A stretch of 64,000 bases of DNA from Amycolatopsis sp. GM8 (lineage in GTDB: Bacteria; Actinomycetota; Actinomycetes; Mycobacteriales; Pseudonocardiaceae). This document shows positions 44,283-55,080 of this stretch, one piece after another. Location: the NCBI RefSeq assembly GCF_021653975.1, contig NZ_JAJKFK010000003.1, forward strand, positions 310,001 through 374,000, given 5' to 3'. The position numbers and the translations under genes are program-made. Each line of letters begins with the position of its first letter. The stretch's first letter is position 1. The notes below the pieces were generated by a model that saw only the letters and a list, made by a program, of their open reading frames with translations, made no database searches and was not told the DNA's origin.

Positions 44283-45911
44283 TCACGCGAGCTGGACGAG
44301 TTCCAGGTAATCGGCTGACCAGTGATCTTCGGTTCCGTCGGGCAAGAGGATCACCCGCTCCGGCTCGAGCGCCTCGACCGCGCCGGGGTCGTGGGTCACG
44401 AGCACGACGGCACCGGTGTAGCTGCGCAGCGCCTGCAGCACCTGCTCACGGCTGGCCGGGTCGAGGTTGTTGGTGGGCTCGTCGAGCAGCAGTACGTTCG
44501 CCGCGCTGGACACCAGGCCCGCGAGCGCCAGCCGTGTCTTCTCACCACCGGACAGCGTCCCGGCGGTCTGGTCGAGCTGCTCGCCGGTGAACAGGAACGA
44601 GCCGAGCAGGTTGCGCAGTTCCTGGGCGCCGGTGTCCGGGGCGAGGTGGCGGATGTTCTCCCACACGCTCGCGTCGTGGTCCAGCGTCTCGTGCTCCTGC
44701 GCGTAGTAACCCAGGCGCAGCCCGTGCCCGGGCACGACGCCGCCGGTGTCCGGCTTCTCCATCCCGCCCAGCAGCCGCAGCAGGGTCGTCTTGCCCGCGC
44801 CGTTGAGGCCCAGCACGACAACCTTGGAGCCACGATCGATGGCGAGGTCGACCCCGGTGAAGATCTCCAGCGAACCGTACGATTTGGACAGTTCCTCGGC
44901 GGTGAGCGGGGTGCGCCCGCACGGCGCCGGCGCGGGGAACTTGATGTGCGCGACCTTGTCCGCGTGCCGCGTCTCGTCCAGGTTCGCCAGCATCTGCTCG
45001 GCACGCCGCGCCATGTTCTTCGCCGCGACGGCCTTCGTGGCCTTGGCACCGAGCTTCGCGGCCTGCTGCTGCAGGGCCGACGCCTTCTTCTCCGCGTTCG
45101 CGCGCTCGCGGCGGCGGCGCTTCTCGTCGGTCGCGCGCGCCTCGAGGTAGCGCTTCCAGTTCATGTTGTAGTGGTCCAGCTCGCCGCGCGTCGCGTCGAG
45201 GAACCAGACCTTGTTGACCACCTCGTCGAGCAGGTCGACGTCGTGGCTGATCACCACGAGCCCGCCGTCGTGCGACTTGAGGAAACCGCGCAGCCAGTTG
45301 ATCGAGTCGGCGTCGAGGTGGTTGGTCGGCTCGTCCAGCAGCAGGATCGTGTCCGAGCGGCCGGAGGCGCCGACATCCGAAGCGGCGAACAGAATGCGCG
45401 CGAGTTCGACCCGGCGGCGCTGCCCACCGGACAAAGTGCGCAGTGGCTGCGCGAGAACCCGTTCGGCCAGGCCCAGATTCGCACAGATTCGCGCGGCGTC
45501 GCTCTCCGCGGCGTACCCGCCGAGCGACGAGAACCTTTCTTCGAGGCGGCCGTACTTGCGGATCGCCTTGTCCCGCGCGTCGTCGTCGACCAGTTCGGAC
45601 ATCGCGGTCTGCGCTTTTTCCATGTCCCGCAGCAAAGCGTCGAGCCCGCGCGCCGAGAGCACCCGGTCCTTCGCGCTGACCGACAGGTCGCCCTCACGCG
45701 GATCCTGTGGCAGGTAGCCGATTTCGCTGCCGTGGCGGAGGTCGCCGGCGTAGGGCTGGCCTTCCCCGGCCAGCACTTTGAGCGTGGTGGTCTTACCGGC
45801 GCCGTTGCGGCCGACGAGGCCGATGCGGTCGCCGGGCTGGATCCGGAGGGTGGTGCCGGCGAGCAGGATGCGCGAGCCGGCGCGCAGCTCGAGGCCGGTG
45901 GCCGTGATCAA
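44283..45911 (-). CDS. ABC-F family ATPase (Rv1473-like, ribosome-associated)
   Basis: A 542-residue soluble protein with two ABC domains and no membrane part. Walker A GRNGAGKTT and GLNGAGKTT, signatures LSGGQRRR and LSGGEKTR, and Walker B ILLLDEPTNHLD and VLLLDEPTNNLD are intact. The linker between domains (about 245-310) is long, charged and helical, the ABC-F interdomain linker that reaches the ribosomal P-site. The family rescues stalled ribosomes or protects them from antibiotics. TTG 45911 has GGAG 5 nt upstream. A 9-codon leaderless ORF lies ~50 bp upstream of it. Confidence 0.9.
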   Translation of the reverse strand: MITATGLELRAGSRILLAGTTLRIQPGDRIGLVGRNGAGKTTTLKVLAGEGQPYAGDLRHGSEIGYLPQDPREGDLSVSAKDRVLSARGLDALLRDMEKAQTAMSELVDDDARDKAIRKYGRLEERFSSLGGYAAESDAARICANLGLAERVLAQPLRTLSGGQRRRVELARILFAASDVGASGRSDTILLLDEPTNHLDADSINWLRGFLKSHDGGLVVISHDVDLLDEVVNKVWFLDATRGELDHYNMNWKRYLEARATDEKRRRRERANAEKKASALQQQAAKLGAKATKAVAAKNMARRAEQMLANLDETRHADKVAHIKFPAPAPCGRTPLTAEELSKSYGSLEIFTGVDLAIDRGSKVVVLGLNGAGKTTLLRLLGGMEKPDTGGVVPGHGLRLGYYAQEHETLDHDASVWENIRHLAPDTGAQELRNLLGSFLFTGEQLDQTAGTLSGGEKTRLALAGLVSSAANVLLLDEPTNNLDPASREQVLQALRSYTGAVVLVTHDPGAVEALEPERVILLPDGTEDHWSADYLELVQLA

Positions 45912-45965
45912 GGGAACTCCCGGGTACGGGGGTGGACGAGGACAGGCAGAACCGAGCGCGCGGCG

Positions 45966-45995
45966 CTACTCCCTGAGAATTTCCCGGAACCCCAT
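45966..45995 (-). CDS. Putative 9-codon leader peptide upstream of ABC-F
   Basis: Encodes MGFREILRE followed by TAG. The ATG lies exactly 6 nt after a TACACT -10 (46002-46007), the spacing of leaderless actinobacterial starts. It precedes the ABC-F TTG by 54 nt. Many ABC-F resistance genes are controlled by ribosome stalling on such leaders. Expression is inferred. Confidence 0.45.
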   Translation of the reverse strand: MGFREILRE

Positions 45996-46001
45996 GAATC
46001 C

Positions 46002-46007
46002 AGTGTA
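46002..46007 (-). promoter_or_regulatory. -10 element of ABC-F leader transcript
   Basis: TACACT on the minus strand, 6 nt before the ATG at 45995, so the transcript would begin at that ATG. The -35 region is poor. Confidence 0.5.
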
Positions 46008-46040
46008 GCGATCAGGGGCGAGCGATTTTCCCCGACTTGC

Positions 46041-47597
46041 TCACAGCACGAACGAGTCCGACCACGGCTGCGAGGACCGGCCCGACAGCGCGTCGAGCAG
46101 CGACACCGCCTGCCGGTCGGTCAGCGAGGACACGAAGTCGATCACCGCGCGGCCGCGGGCGAGGCCGCGCACGGCATCCTCGCCGGTGATCCGCTCGCCG
46201 GTCGCGCCGACGAGCAGCTCCGGCGCCTCGGCCGCGAGCCGGCTGAACTCCGCGTGCGCCAGCTCGACCAGGTCGTGCAGCCGCCTGGGCAGCCGCGACT
46301 CCTCGTCCCGGTCGCCGAGCCAGGCGTCGAGGGCGTCGACGAGCATGGTGATCAGGCTCGCCTGGCCGCGCTGGTGCAACGCCAGCTCCGGGCGCAGCAG
46401 GACGAACCGCCGGTGCACGAACTTGAGCACGGCCACCTCGTGCCACTGCGGCGGCCGGAGCGTGACGTGCCCGGACCGGGTGGTGGGCGATTCCAGCACG
46501 ACCATGCCGCCGACCAGCCGGGTGGTCCAGCGCGCGGAGAACCCGGCGGTGGCCTGCTCGGCCTCGATCGAGCCGTCGAAGCCGCTGGCCAGCAGGCCGT
46601 CGACGAGCTGGGTGCGCACCCGCGCGACGGCGTCGGCGAACGCGTCGTCGTCGACGATCCACGAGTCGCGCACGTGCATCCGGCGGCGCAGCAGTTCCAG
46701 CGAGCGGCCCGGCAGCCGGGTTTGCGCGGTCAGCGTCGCACTGTCCATTCCGGCCAGTTCGAGCGCGTGGGCGAGCCACTGTCCGAGTTCGGTGGCGACC
46801 GGCGCGTACTGCAGCACGCCGATCCGGTGGAAGTCGGTGATGTCGTGGATCGCGTAGGCGATGTCGTCCGCGGTGTCCATCACCGACGCCTCGATCGTCT
46901 GCTGCCACGGCTCGATCAGCCCGGCGTACGGCTCGCGAGCCTGCGCGACATCGTCGAGTTCCGTGCTGTAGGCGGAAAACTTGCCCGAACCGGTGCCCGG
47001 CGCGTCGGCCGGTTCGGTGGCGCCGCGGGGCGGGTTGGGCATCTTCGAGGGATGTGGGTCGGGCCGGTGCAGCCGCGCCCACGGGTACTTCAGCACCGCC
47101 GCGCGCACCGCCGCGGTGAGATCGAGGCCGACCGCGGACGGGCCGCGCACGTCGGTGGTGGTGAGGATGCGGAAGGTCTGCGCGTTGCCCTCGAACCCGT
47201 CGGCGAGCCCGAACCGGTGCCGCGCGACGCGGTCGAGCACCTGCTCGCCGAGATGCCCGAACGGCGGGTGGCCCAGATCGTGCGCGAGCGCGGCGGCCTC
47301 GGCGACGTCCGGGTCGAGCCCGCCGAACTTGCCGATCAGCCCGGCTGCCTCGGGCGCGGCCGAGAGCCGGTCGCAGATCGCGCGCGCGACCTGCGCGACC
47401 TTGAGGCTGTGCGTGAGCCGGTTGTGCAGCAGCCCGGATCCGGCGGCGCTGACGACCTGGGTGACCCCGCCCAGCCGCGCGAAGAAGGGGGATGCGACGA
47501 TCCGGTCGCGGTCGGCGCGGAACGGGTTGCCCGCCAGATCCGACCAGGCGGCTTCGGCCGCGTCATCCCGCCGCTGGGTCCGGAGATCGCGGTCCAT
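46041..47597 (-). CDS. dgt: Deoxyguanosinetriphosphate triphosphohydrolase (dGTPase)
   Basis: A 518-residue HD-domain enzyme. The metal site is visible as NRLTHSLKV (His) and AHDLGHPPFGHLGE (His-Asp), with DTADDIAYAIHDI carrying the later Asp. It removes triphosphate from dGTP (and other dNTPs) and adjusts the nucleotide pool. It is longer than many homologues through an insert near 185-215. ATG 47597 is divergent from the EAL-CBS-GGDEF gene. Confidence 0.92.
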   Translation of the reverse strand: MDRDLRTQRRDDAAEAAWSDLAGNPFRADRDRIVASPFFARLGGVTQVVSAAGSGLLHNRLTHSLKVAQVARAICDRLSAAPEAAGLIGKFGGLDPDVAEAAALAHDLGHPPFGHLGEQVLDRVARHRFGLADGFEGNAQTFRILTTTDVRGPSAVGLDLTAAVRAAVLKYPWARLHRPDPHPSKMPNPPRGATEPADAPGTGSGKFSAYSTELDDVAQAREPYAGLIEPWQQTIEASVMDTADDIAYAIHDITDFHRIGVLQYAPVATELGQWLAHALELAGMDSATLTAQTRLPGRSLELLRRRMHVRDSWIVDDDAFADAVARVRTQLVDGLLASGFDGSIEAEQATAGFSARWTTRLVGGMVVLESPTTRSGHVTLRPPQWHEVAVLKFVHRRFVLLRPELALHQRGQASLITMLVDALDAWLGDRDEESRLPRRLHDLVELAHAEFSRLAAEAPELLVGATGERITGEDAVRGLARGRAVIDFVSSLTDRQAVSLLDALSGRSSQPWSDSFVL

Positions 47598-47736
47598 GGG
47601 TCCACACCGTAGCCGTTGTCCCGAATGGTGAGAAAGTGCCCACCGACCCGGCCGTTCCGGCTCACTCCGGGGACACCTCGGTGAACATCAGTCGACAACT
47701 CTGGAGAAACGCTATCTGACCGGCGAGTATCGGCTC

Positions 47737-49560
47737 GTGCGCGCATCCCCGAATGCCGTCCGGTTCGCCTTCCAGCCGTTGTACAGCCTGCACACCGGCG
47801 GTGTCGTCGCGCTCGAAGCCCTCGCCCGCCCCGGGAAGGGTTCGGTGCACGAGTTGCTCGACAAGGCCCATCGTGAGCACCGGCTCGCGGAGGTCGACGT
47901 CGCGCTCGCCGCCGAGGCGGTCCGTGCGGAGGCCGACCAGGAGACGTTGCTGCCGCTGCACCTCAACCTGACCGCGCCCACCGCCGCCGCGCCGGAGGCC
48001 GCGTTCGACCCGCTGCTCGACGCGCTCGCCCAGGTCCGCCGCCGGCCGCGCGAGGTGATGCTGGAGATCGGGCCGCCGTTCGCGCAGGTCTGGCCGGAGC
48101 AGCTGCTCGCCGGCCTGCACCGGCTCGGTGAACTCGGCTTCCGGCTCGCCCTCGACGGTCTCGGCCGCGCCGACCTGCCGTTCGCGCTGCTCACCGCCGC
48201 GCCCGTGGACGTGCTGAAGCTCGACCGCACGGTGCTGCGCGGGCTGCCCGGTGACGCCGCGTCGGTCGCCGTCGTGGAGTCACTGCTGCACTACACGGCG
48301 CGCACGAACACCCGTCTCGTCGCCACCGGCATCGAGACCGAGGCCCAGCTGACCGCCGTCCGCCAACTGGGGGTCCGGATCGCACAGGGGAACCTGTTCG
48401 CTCCGGCCGCCGACGGGGTCAACTGGTCTCAGCTACTCACGCTCGCCACGCCCGAGCCCGGCGAGCCGATCTCGCCGGGGCCGCTCGCCGCGCCGCGGGT
48501 CGGCGACTTCATGCGCCCGGCGAGCACCCTGCCCGAGACGGCCACCTGCGACGACGTGCGCACCGCGCTCGCGGCCGGCGAGGAGCCGACCGGGATCGTC
48601 GGCGTCGACGAGCTCAACCGTCCACAATGGTCGATCGACCGGAACCGGTTCCTGGTCGCGGTCACGGGGCCGTACGGGCACGCGCTGCACGCCCGGCGCG
48701 CGGCCGCGCGGCTCGCGGACACCCCGCACGTGATCACCGCCGACGCGGGTGCGCTGGAACTGCTGGAGCTGGTCACCGACGCCGACTGGGGCCGCACCGG
48801 CGACGACGTCGTGGTGGTCGACGAGCGCGGGCGGTGCATCGGTGTGGTGCTGGTGACCGAGATCGTGCGCGGGGTCGCGGAGGCGAAGGTCGAAGAGGCC
48901 GCGGCGCTCAACCCGCTGACCCGGCTGCCCGGCAGCGAGACGGTCGCCCGCGACATCGACCGCCGGGTCGCGGCGCGCGAGCCGTTCGTCACGGCGTGGC
49001 TGGACGTCGACTCGTTCAAGCTGGTCAACGACAACGCGGGGTTCGCCGCCGGCGACGATCTCATCCGGGCGCTCGGGCGGACGCTGACCGACCTGTCGAC
49101 GCGGCTGCGCAGGACGACGGTGAGTCATGTCGGCGGGGACGACTTCCTGATCGCCTGCGACGTCGACGAGATCGCCACGATCGCGGGGGCGCTGCTGGAC
49201 ACCCCGTGGTCGGCCGAGGGCATGCCGGTCACCGTGTCGCTGGCGACGCTGGTGTGCGCCACGTCGACGATCTCGTCCTACCGGGAGGCTTCGCGTCGCC
49301 TGGCCCCGCTGAAGAAGCGGGCGAAGGCCGTGCCGGGGTCGAGCTGGGTGCTGGGCCGCCCGGACACCGACCGCGTCGAGATCCTGCGTGGCCGCCGTCA
49401 GCCGCCCCAGCAGTCGCCGCGCGGCGCACCCGAACGGCGCCCTGTGGAGCCCCGGCCGCCGGAGCACCACCGCCCCACGCACGAGCAACGCCCGCCCGAG
49501 CAGCGCCCCACGGACCAGCGCACCGTGGAGCACCGGCCGGCCCTGAACCACACCGCCTAG
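47737..49560 (+). CDS. EAL-CBS-GGDEF protein (likely diguanylate cyclase)
   Basis: A 607-residue cytoplasmic protein with domains in the unusual order EAL (about 5-235), CBS pair (about 255-390) and GGDEF (about 395-550). A Pro/Arg/Glu-rich tail follows. The EAL part keeps EALAR but has LALDGLGRAD in place of a DDFGTG motif and ATGIETEAQ in place of AEGVE, so hydrolysis is unlikely. The GGDEF site VGGDDF is intact, so it probably makes c-di-GMP, with the CBS pair sensing a nucleotide. GTG 47737 has no clear ribosome site. Confidence 0.83.
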   Translation: MRASPNAVRFAFQPLYSLHTGGVVALEALARPGKGSVHELLDKAHREHRLAEVDVALAAEAVRAEADQETLLPLHLNLTAPTAAAPEAAFDPLLDALAQVRRRPREVMLEIGPPFAQVWPEQLLAGLHRLGELGFRLALDGLGRADLPFALLTAAPVDVLKLDRTVLRGLPGDAASVAVVESLLHYTARTNTRLVATGIETEAQLTAVRQLGVRIAQGNLFAPAADGVNWSQLLTLATPEPGEPISPGPLAAPRVGDFMRPASTLPETATCDDVRTALAAGEEPTGIVGVDELNRPQWSIDRNRFLVAVTGPYGHALHARRAAARLADTPHVITADAGALELLELVTDADWGRTGDDVVVVDERGRCIGVVLVTEIVRGVAEAKVEEAAALNPLTRLPGSETVARDIDRRVAAREPFVTAWLDVDSFKLVNDNAGFAAGDDLIRALGRTLTDLSTRLRRTTVSHVGGDDFLIACDVDEIATIAGALLDTPWSAEGMPVTVSLATLVCATSTISSYREASRRLAPLKKRAKAVPGSSWVLGRPDTDRVEILRGRRQPPQQSPRGAPERRPVEPRPPEHHRPTHEQRPPEQRPTDQRTVEHRPALNHTA

Positions 49561-49570
49561 CTCCCGGCCG

Positions 49571-49598
49571 GTATATACGCATCGGCGACCATATATAC
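49571..49598. promoter_or_regulatory. vapBC promoter/operator
   Basis: GTATATAC (49571-49578) and ATATATAC (49591-49598), 20 bp apart, in an AT-rich patch just before vapB. TATATA at 49592-49597 is a good -10. Paired TATATAC boxes would suit the dimeric RHH antitoxin. Confidence 0.55.
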
Positions 49599-49606
49599 TG
49601 GCCGCT

Positions 49607-49801
49607 ATGAAGCGCTTGATCGACGTGGATGACGAGAGCTTGGAGGCCGCGCGGTCCAAGCTGGGCACGAGCACCATCAAGGACACCGTCAACGCCGCCC
49701 TGCGGCTCGCCGCGAACAGTCCTACCCATGCGGAGTTCGAGGCCGCGATCGACACGCTGGCCGCGGTCCAGTTCGACGACCGACAGCAAGCATGGCGCTG
49801 A
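49607..49801 (+). CDS. vapB: VapB-type antitoxin (ribbon-helix-helix)
   Basis: A 64-residue protein. MKRLIDVDDESLEAARSKLG gives the beta strand and first helix, and TIKDTVNAALRLAA the second helix of the RHH. The remainder is the toxin-binding tail. It neutralises the PIN nuclease next to it and represses the operon. Its stop overlaps the toxin start by 10 bp. The ATG is 9 nt after the -10, so leader-poor. Confidence 0.85.
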   Translation: MKRLIDVDDESLEAARSKLGTSTIKDTVNAALRLAANSPTHAEFEAAIDTLAAVQFDDRQQAWR

Positions 49802-50205
49802 CGTATCTGGTCGACACGAGCGTTCTGACGCGACTCGCTCGCAAGGAAGTACGCGAGGTCGTAGCTCCACTCCTGGAGCAGCGTCAGCTGGCGCGCTGCT
49901 CGATGTCCGATCTGGAGCTGGGATTCTCGGCGCGGAACGCACGGGAATGGGACGACATCCATCGTGCTGCCGGATTCTTCGAACTCGTCGAGACCGGGCA
50001 GCACGATTTCGAGCAAGCCCGCCGAGTGCAACGCGCGCTCGCCGGCCTCGGGTTCAAGGGCCGCAAGGTGCCGGATCTCCTCATCGCGGCAGTGGCCGAG
50101 CGGGCTGAGCTCACGGTGCTGCACTACGACCGGGATTTCGACCTGATCGCGGAAGCCACCGGGCAGCCGGCTCGCTGGGTGGTCGAACGCGGTTCGATCG
50201 ACTGA
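49792..50205 (+). CDS. vapC: VapC-type PIN-domain toxin
   Basis: A 137-residue PIN-domain ribonuclease. The acidic residues are visible: Asp8 in YLVDTSVL, Glu42 in MSDLELGFSAR, Asp ~95 in VPDLLIAAVAE and the Asp pair in HYDRDFDLIA. VapC toxins cut tRNA or rRNA loops when the antitoxin is lost. The module sits between the c-di-GMP gene and a 21-bp repeat array and looks intact. Confidence 0.88.
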   Translation: MALTYLVDTSVLTRLARKEVREVVAPLLEQRQLARCSMSDLELGFSARNAREWDDIHRAAGFFELVETGQHDFEQARRVQRALAGLGFKGRKVPDLLIAAVAERAELTVLHYDRDFDLIAEATGQPARWVVERGSID

Positions 50206-50216
50206 TCCCCAACCCT

Positions 50217-50273
50217 GCGAGTCCCACGCTCACGACACCGAATTCGACATTCAGGACGCCGAGTTCGTCAGTG
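50217..50273. repeat. 21-bp repeat array (copy 2)
   Basis: Degenerate 21-bp units at 50217, 50238 and 50259 (GCGAGTCCCACGCT..., CCGAATTCGACATT..., CCGAGTTCGTCAGT...), same period and core as the 21901 array. It lies between convergent vapC and protease genes and overlaps the protease stop by a few bases. Confidence 0.6.
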
Positions 50274-50792
50274 GGCGATCTGCCTGGGCGCCGCGGCCGC
50301 GAAGCCGTTCGCCCAGTTCTGCTGGACCTTGGCGGCCTCCGCCGCGTCGGGGACCGCGTTCGTGCATGAGGTGCCTGGGCCGTGGCCGGACATGATCTCC
50401 GAGCATGGGCCCGGGTAGTCGTCCGGCAGGCCAAGGTTGTGGCCCAGCTCGTGCGCCGCGATCCTGGTCGGTGCGAAGCCCTCCTCGACCTGCTGCTTGT
50501 CGAGGTAGATGTCGCCGTGCCCGTGCCCATCGGTGTTCGTGTACGAGCCCTGGCCGTCGTCGGTCTCGTGGAACACGATCGTCGCGGAGCCGCCTTCGAC
50601 GAGCCGCACGTCGGTCACCGCGGCGTTCCAGTTCGCGGCCGCCTGGTCGATCTGCGCGAGGTAGTCCGCCGCGCCCGCCGAGCTGTAGTACAGCGTGGTC
50701 ACCTCGGCCGCGTTCGCCGTCGCGCCCAGCAGCTGGATCCCGGCCGGAAGGACCGCCACCAACGCCCCCGCGAGTACCCGCCTGACAATCAT
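50268..50792 (-). CDS. Secreted snapalysin-type zinc metalloprotease
   Basis: A 174-residue secreted protein. A signal peptide (about 1-28, with a hydrophobic core and ANA|AE cleavage site) precedes the M7 protease domain. The zinc motif is HELGHNLGLPDD (HExxHxxGxxD), with a Met-turn SEIMSG and two Cys (GPCSE, GTSCTN) for a disulfide. ATG 50792 is preferred over GTG 50801 because AAGGAGG is 9 nt away from the first and adjacent to the second. It is a small extracellular protease. Confidence 0.88.
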   Translation of the reverse strand: MIVRRVLAGALVAVLPAGIQLLGATANAAEVTTLYYSSAGAADYLAQIDQAAANWNAAVTDVRLVEGGSATIVFHETDDGQGSYTNTDGHGHGDIYLDKQQVEEGFAPTRIAAHELGHNLGLPDDYPGPCSEIMSGHGPGTSCTNAVPDAAEAAKVQQNWANGFAAAAPRQIAH

Positions 50793-50910
50793 GCCCCTCA
50801 CCCTCCTTGCAGTCGGTTATTAACCAGCAAAGGTAGAGGGGCGCGCTTTCCTTTAGTACCAACGAAAGTACGAAGCTGCCGTATAGGGCGTTATACAATA
50901 CCTAAGCACG

Positions 50911-50947
50911 AAAAACCCCTCCGCGGCGAAAAAGCCGCGAAGGGGTT
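50911..50947 (-). terminator. Rho-independent terminator of the suf operon
   Basis: Stem arms 50914-50927 and 50934-50947 (14 bp, one G-U pair) around a 6-nt loop, 16 bp after the last suf stop. The minus-strand transcript ends in TTTTT. A textbook intrinsic terminator. Confidence 0.88.
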
Positions 50948-50962
50948 GTCAGCTCACGGAAA

Positions 50963-51348
50963 TCAGACGGTGAAACCCAAAGCGCGCAGCTGCTCGCGGC
51001 CGTCCTCGGTGATCTTCTCCGGGCCCCACGGCGGCATCCACACCCAGTTGATACGGAAGTCCTTGACCACACCCGCATTGCCGACGAGCACCGACGCCGT
51101 CTGGTCCTCGATCACGTCGGTCAGCGGGCAGGCCGCCGACGTCAGCGTCATGTCCAGGGTCGCGACGTTGTCCGGCTCGACGCGGATATCGTAAACGAGC
51201 CCGAGGTCGACCACGTTGATGCCGAGTTCCGGGTCGACCACGTCGCGCATGGCCTCTTCGATGTCCTCGATCTTCGCCAGATCCGCCGGCTGCGCCTGCT
51301 CGGGCAGGTCCGCCGCCGTGCGGCCTTCGCGGGTCTGAGTTTCCTCGC

Positions 51349-51352
<4 letters not shown>
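50963..51352 (-). CDS. sufT: SufT-type iron-sulfur assembly factor (MIP18/DUF59)
   Basis: A 129-residue DUF59 protein. EEAMRDVVDPELGINVVDLGLVYDI and MTLTSAACPLTDVIEDQ (conserved Cys) are the family hallmarks, after a ~40-residue polar N terminus. It helps mature or transfer Fe-S clusters to client proteins. ATG 51352 overlaps the sufU stop by ATGA. It matches Rv1466 in position as the last suf gene. Confidence 0.9.
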
Positions 51353-53883
<2,531 letters not shown>

Positions 53884-53915
53884 GAGATTTCTTTCGTCTT
53901 TCTGCGGTGGGAGGG

Positions 53916-55079
53916 TCAGCTGCCGACGGCTTCGAGTTCGGTCTCGATCGCGTCCCGCAGGCGCTCGCGCACCTCCGGGATGTCGATCTTCATCAGGATC
54001 TCGTGGAAGAACCCGCGGACCACCAGCCGCCGCGCGGACTCCTCCTCGATCCCACGCGACTGCAGGTAGAACAACTGTTCGTCGTCGAATCTTCCCGTCG
54101 CGCTGGCATGCCCGGCACCGATGATCTCGCCGGTCTCGATCTCGAGGTTCGGCACCGAGTCCGCCCGGGCGCCCTGGGTGAGCACGAGGTTCCGGTTGAG
54201 CTCGTAGGTGTCGGTGCCCTCGGCCGCGGCGCGGATCAGCACGTCGCCGATCCACACGGCGTGCGCGCCCTCGCCCTGCAGCGCGCTCTTGTACATCACG
54301 TGCGACTTGCAGTTCAGCACGGCGTGGTCGACGAACAGCCGGTGCTCCTGGTGCTGGCCCGCGTCCGCGAAGGACAGGCCCAGCAGCTCCACGTCGCCAC
54401 CGGAGGCCGCGAACGTGGCGGTCGGCGAGATCCGCACCAGGTCACCGCCGAGGGTCACCACGATGTGCCGGAGCGTCGCGTCCTTGCCGAGCTTCAGGTG
54501 CTGCTCGGACACGTGCACCGCGTCGTCGGCCCAGTCCTGAACGCTGACCACGGTCAGCTTCGCGCCCTCGCCGAGCACGAACTCGATGTTGTCCGCGTAG
54601 GTGCCGGAGCCGACGTGGTCGAGCACGATCGCCGCCTCGGCGTAGGCCTCGGCGCGCACCTGCACATGCCCGTACGCGACGTTGCCCTCGCCGGGACCGG
54701 TCAGCCGCAGCACGCTCGGCTTCGACGCGCGCAGCTCGGCGGGCACGGTCAGCACGGTCGCCGCGGTGAACGACGAGTACGCCTGCGCGGCGATCCGGTC
54801 ACTGGGCTCGCCCGCCTCGCCGAGGCGGGCGTCCTCGCGGCCGACGGTCTCGACGCGCACCTCCGGCGCGGCGTCGGCGTCGACCTTGATCTCGGCGTTG
54901 GCGACCGCGGTGCCGTCGTGCAGCCCGCGCAGCCGCTTCATCGGGGTGAACCGCCAGTTCTCCTCGCGGCCGCCGGGGACCTCGAAGGCCTCGACGTCAA
55001 ACCCGGTGAAACGCTCGGCACGAGAAGTCGCGGGGACGACCGCTTCTGCTGCCGCGGCGGTGTTTTCAGCCACCGTCAT
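53916..55079 (-). CDS. sufD: SufD Fe-S assembly scaffold subunit
   Basis: A 387-residue beta-helix protein. [16 protein letters not shown] at the N terminus and [62 protein letters not shown] are SufD landmarks, including the conserved His of GAGHAS. It forms the SufBC2D scaffold with SufB. It starts 1 bp after the sufB stop. Confidence 0.94.
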   Translation of the reverse strand: MTVAENTAAAAEAVVPATSRAERFTGFDVEAFEVPGGREENWRFTPMKRLRGLHDGTAVANAEIKVDADAAPEVRVETVGREDARLGEAGEPSDRIAAQAYSSFTAATVLTVPAELRASKPSVLRLTGPGEGNVAYGHVQVRAEAYAEAAIVLDHVGSGTYADNIEFVLGEGAKLTVVSVQDWADDAVHVSEQHLKLGKDATLRHIVVTLGGDLVRISPTATFAASGGDVELLGLSFADAGQHQEHRLFVDHAVLNCKSHVMYKSALQGEGAHAVWIGDVLIRAAAEGTDTYELNRNLVLTQGARADSVPNLEIETGEIIGAGHASATGRFDDEQLFYLQSRGIEEESARRLVVRGFFHEILMKIDIPEVRERLRDAIETELEAVGS

Positions 55080-55080
55080 G

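Noticed and set aside
44322-47612. A 1,096-codon open frame on the + strand.
   Set aside because: It lies opposite the ABC-F and dGTPase genes, whose motifs are clear. Its Arg/Val/Gly/Asp-rich composition is the usual mirror of GC-rich coding DNA, with no recognisable domain.
49441-49555. Pro/Glu/His/Arg-rich repeats at the end of the EAL-CBS-GGDEF protein as a tandem repeat element.
   Set aside because: Degenerate RPPE/HRP-like low-complexity tail without a constant DNA period.
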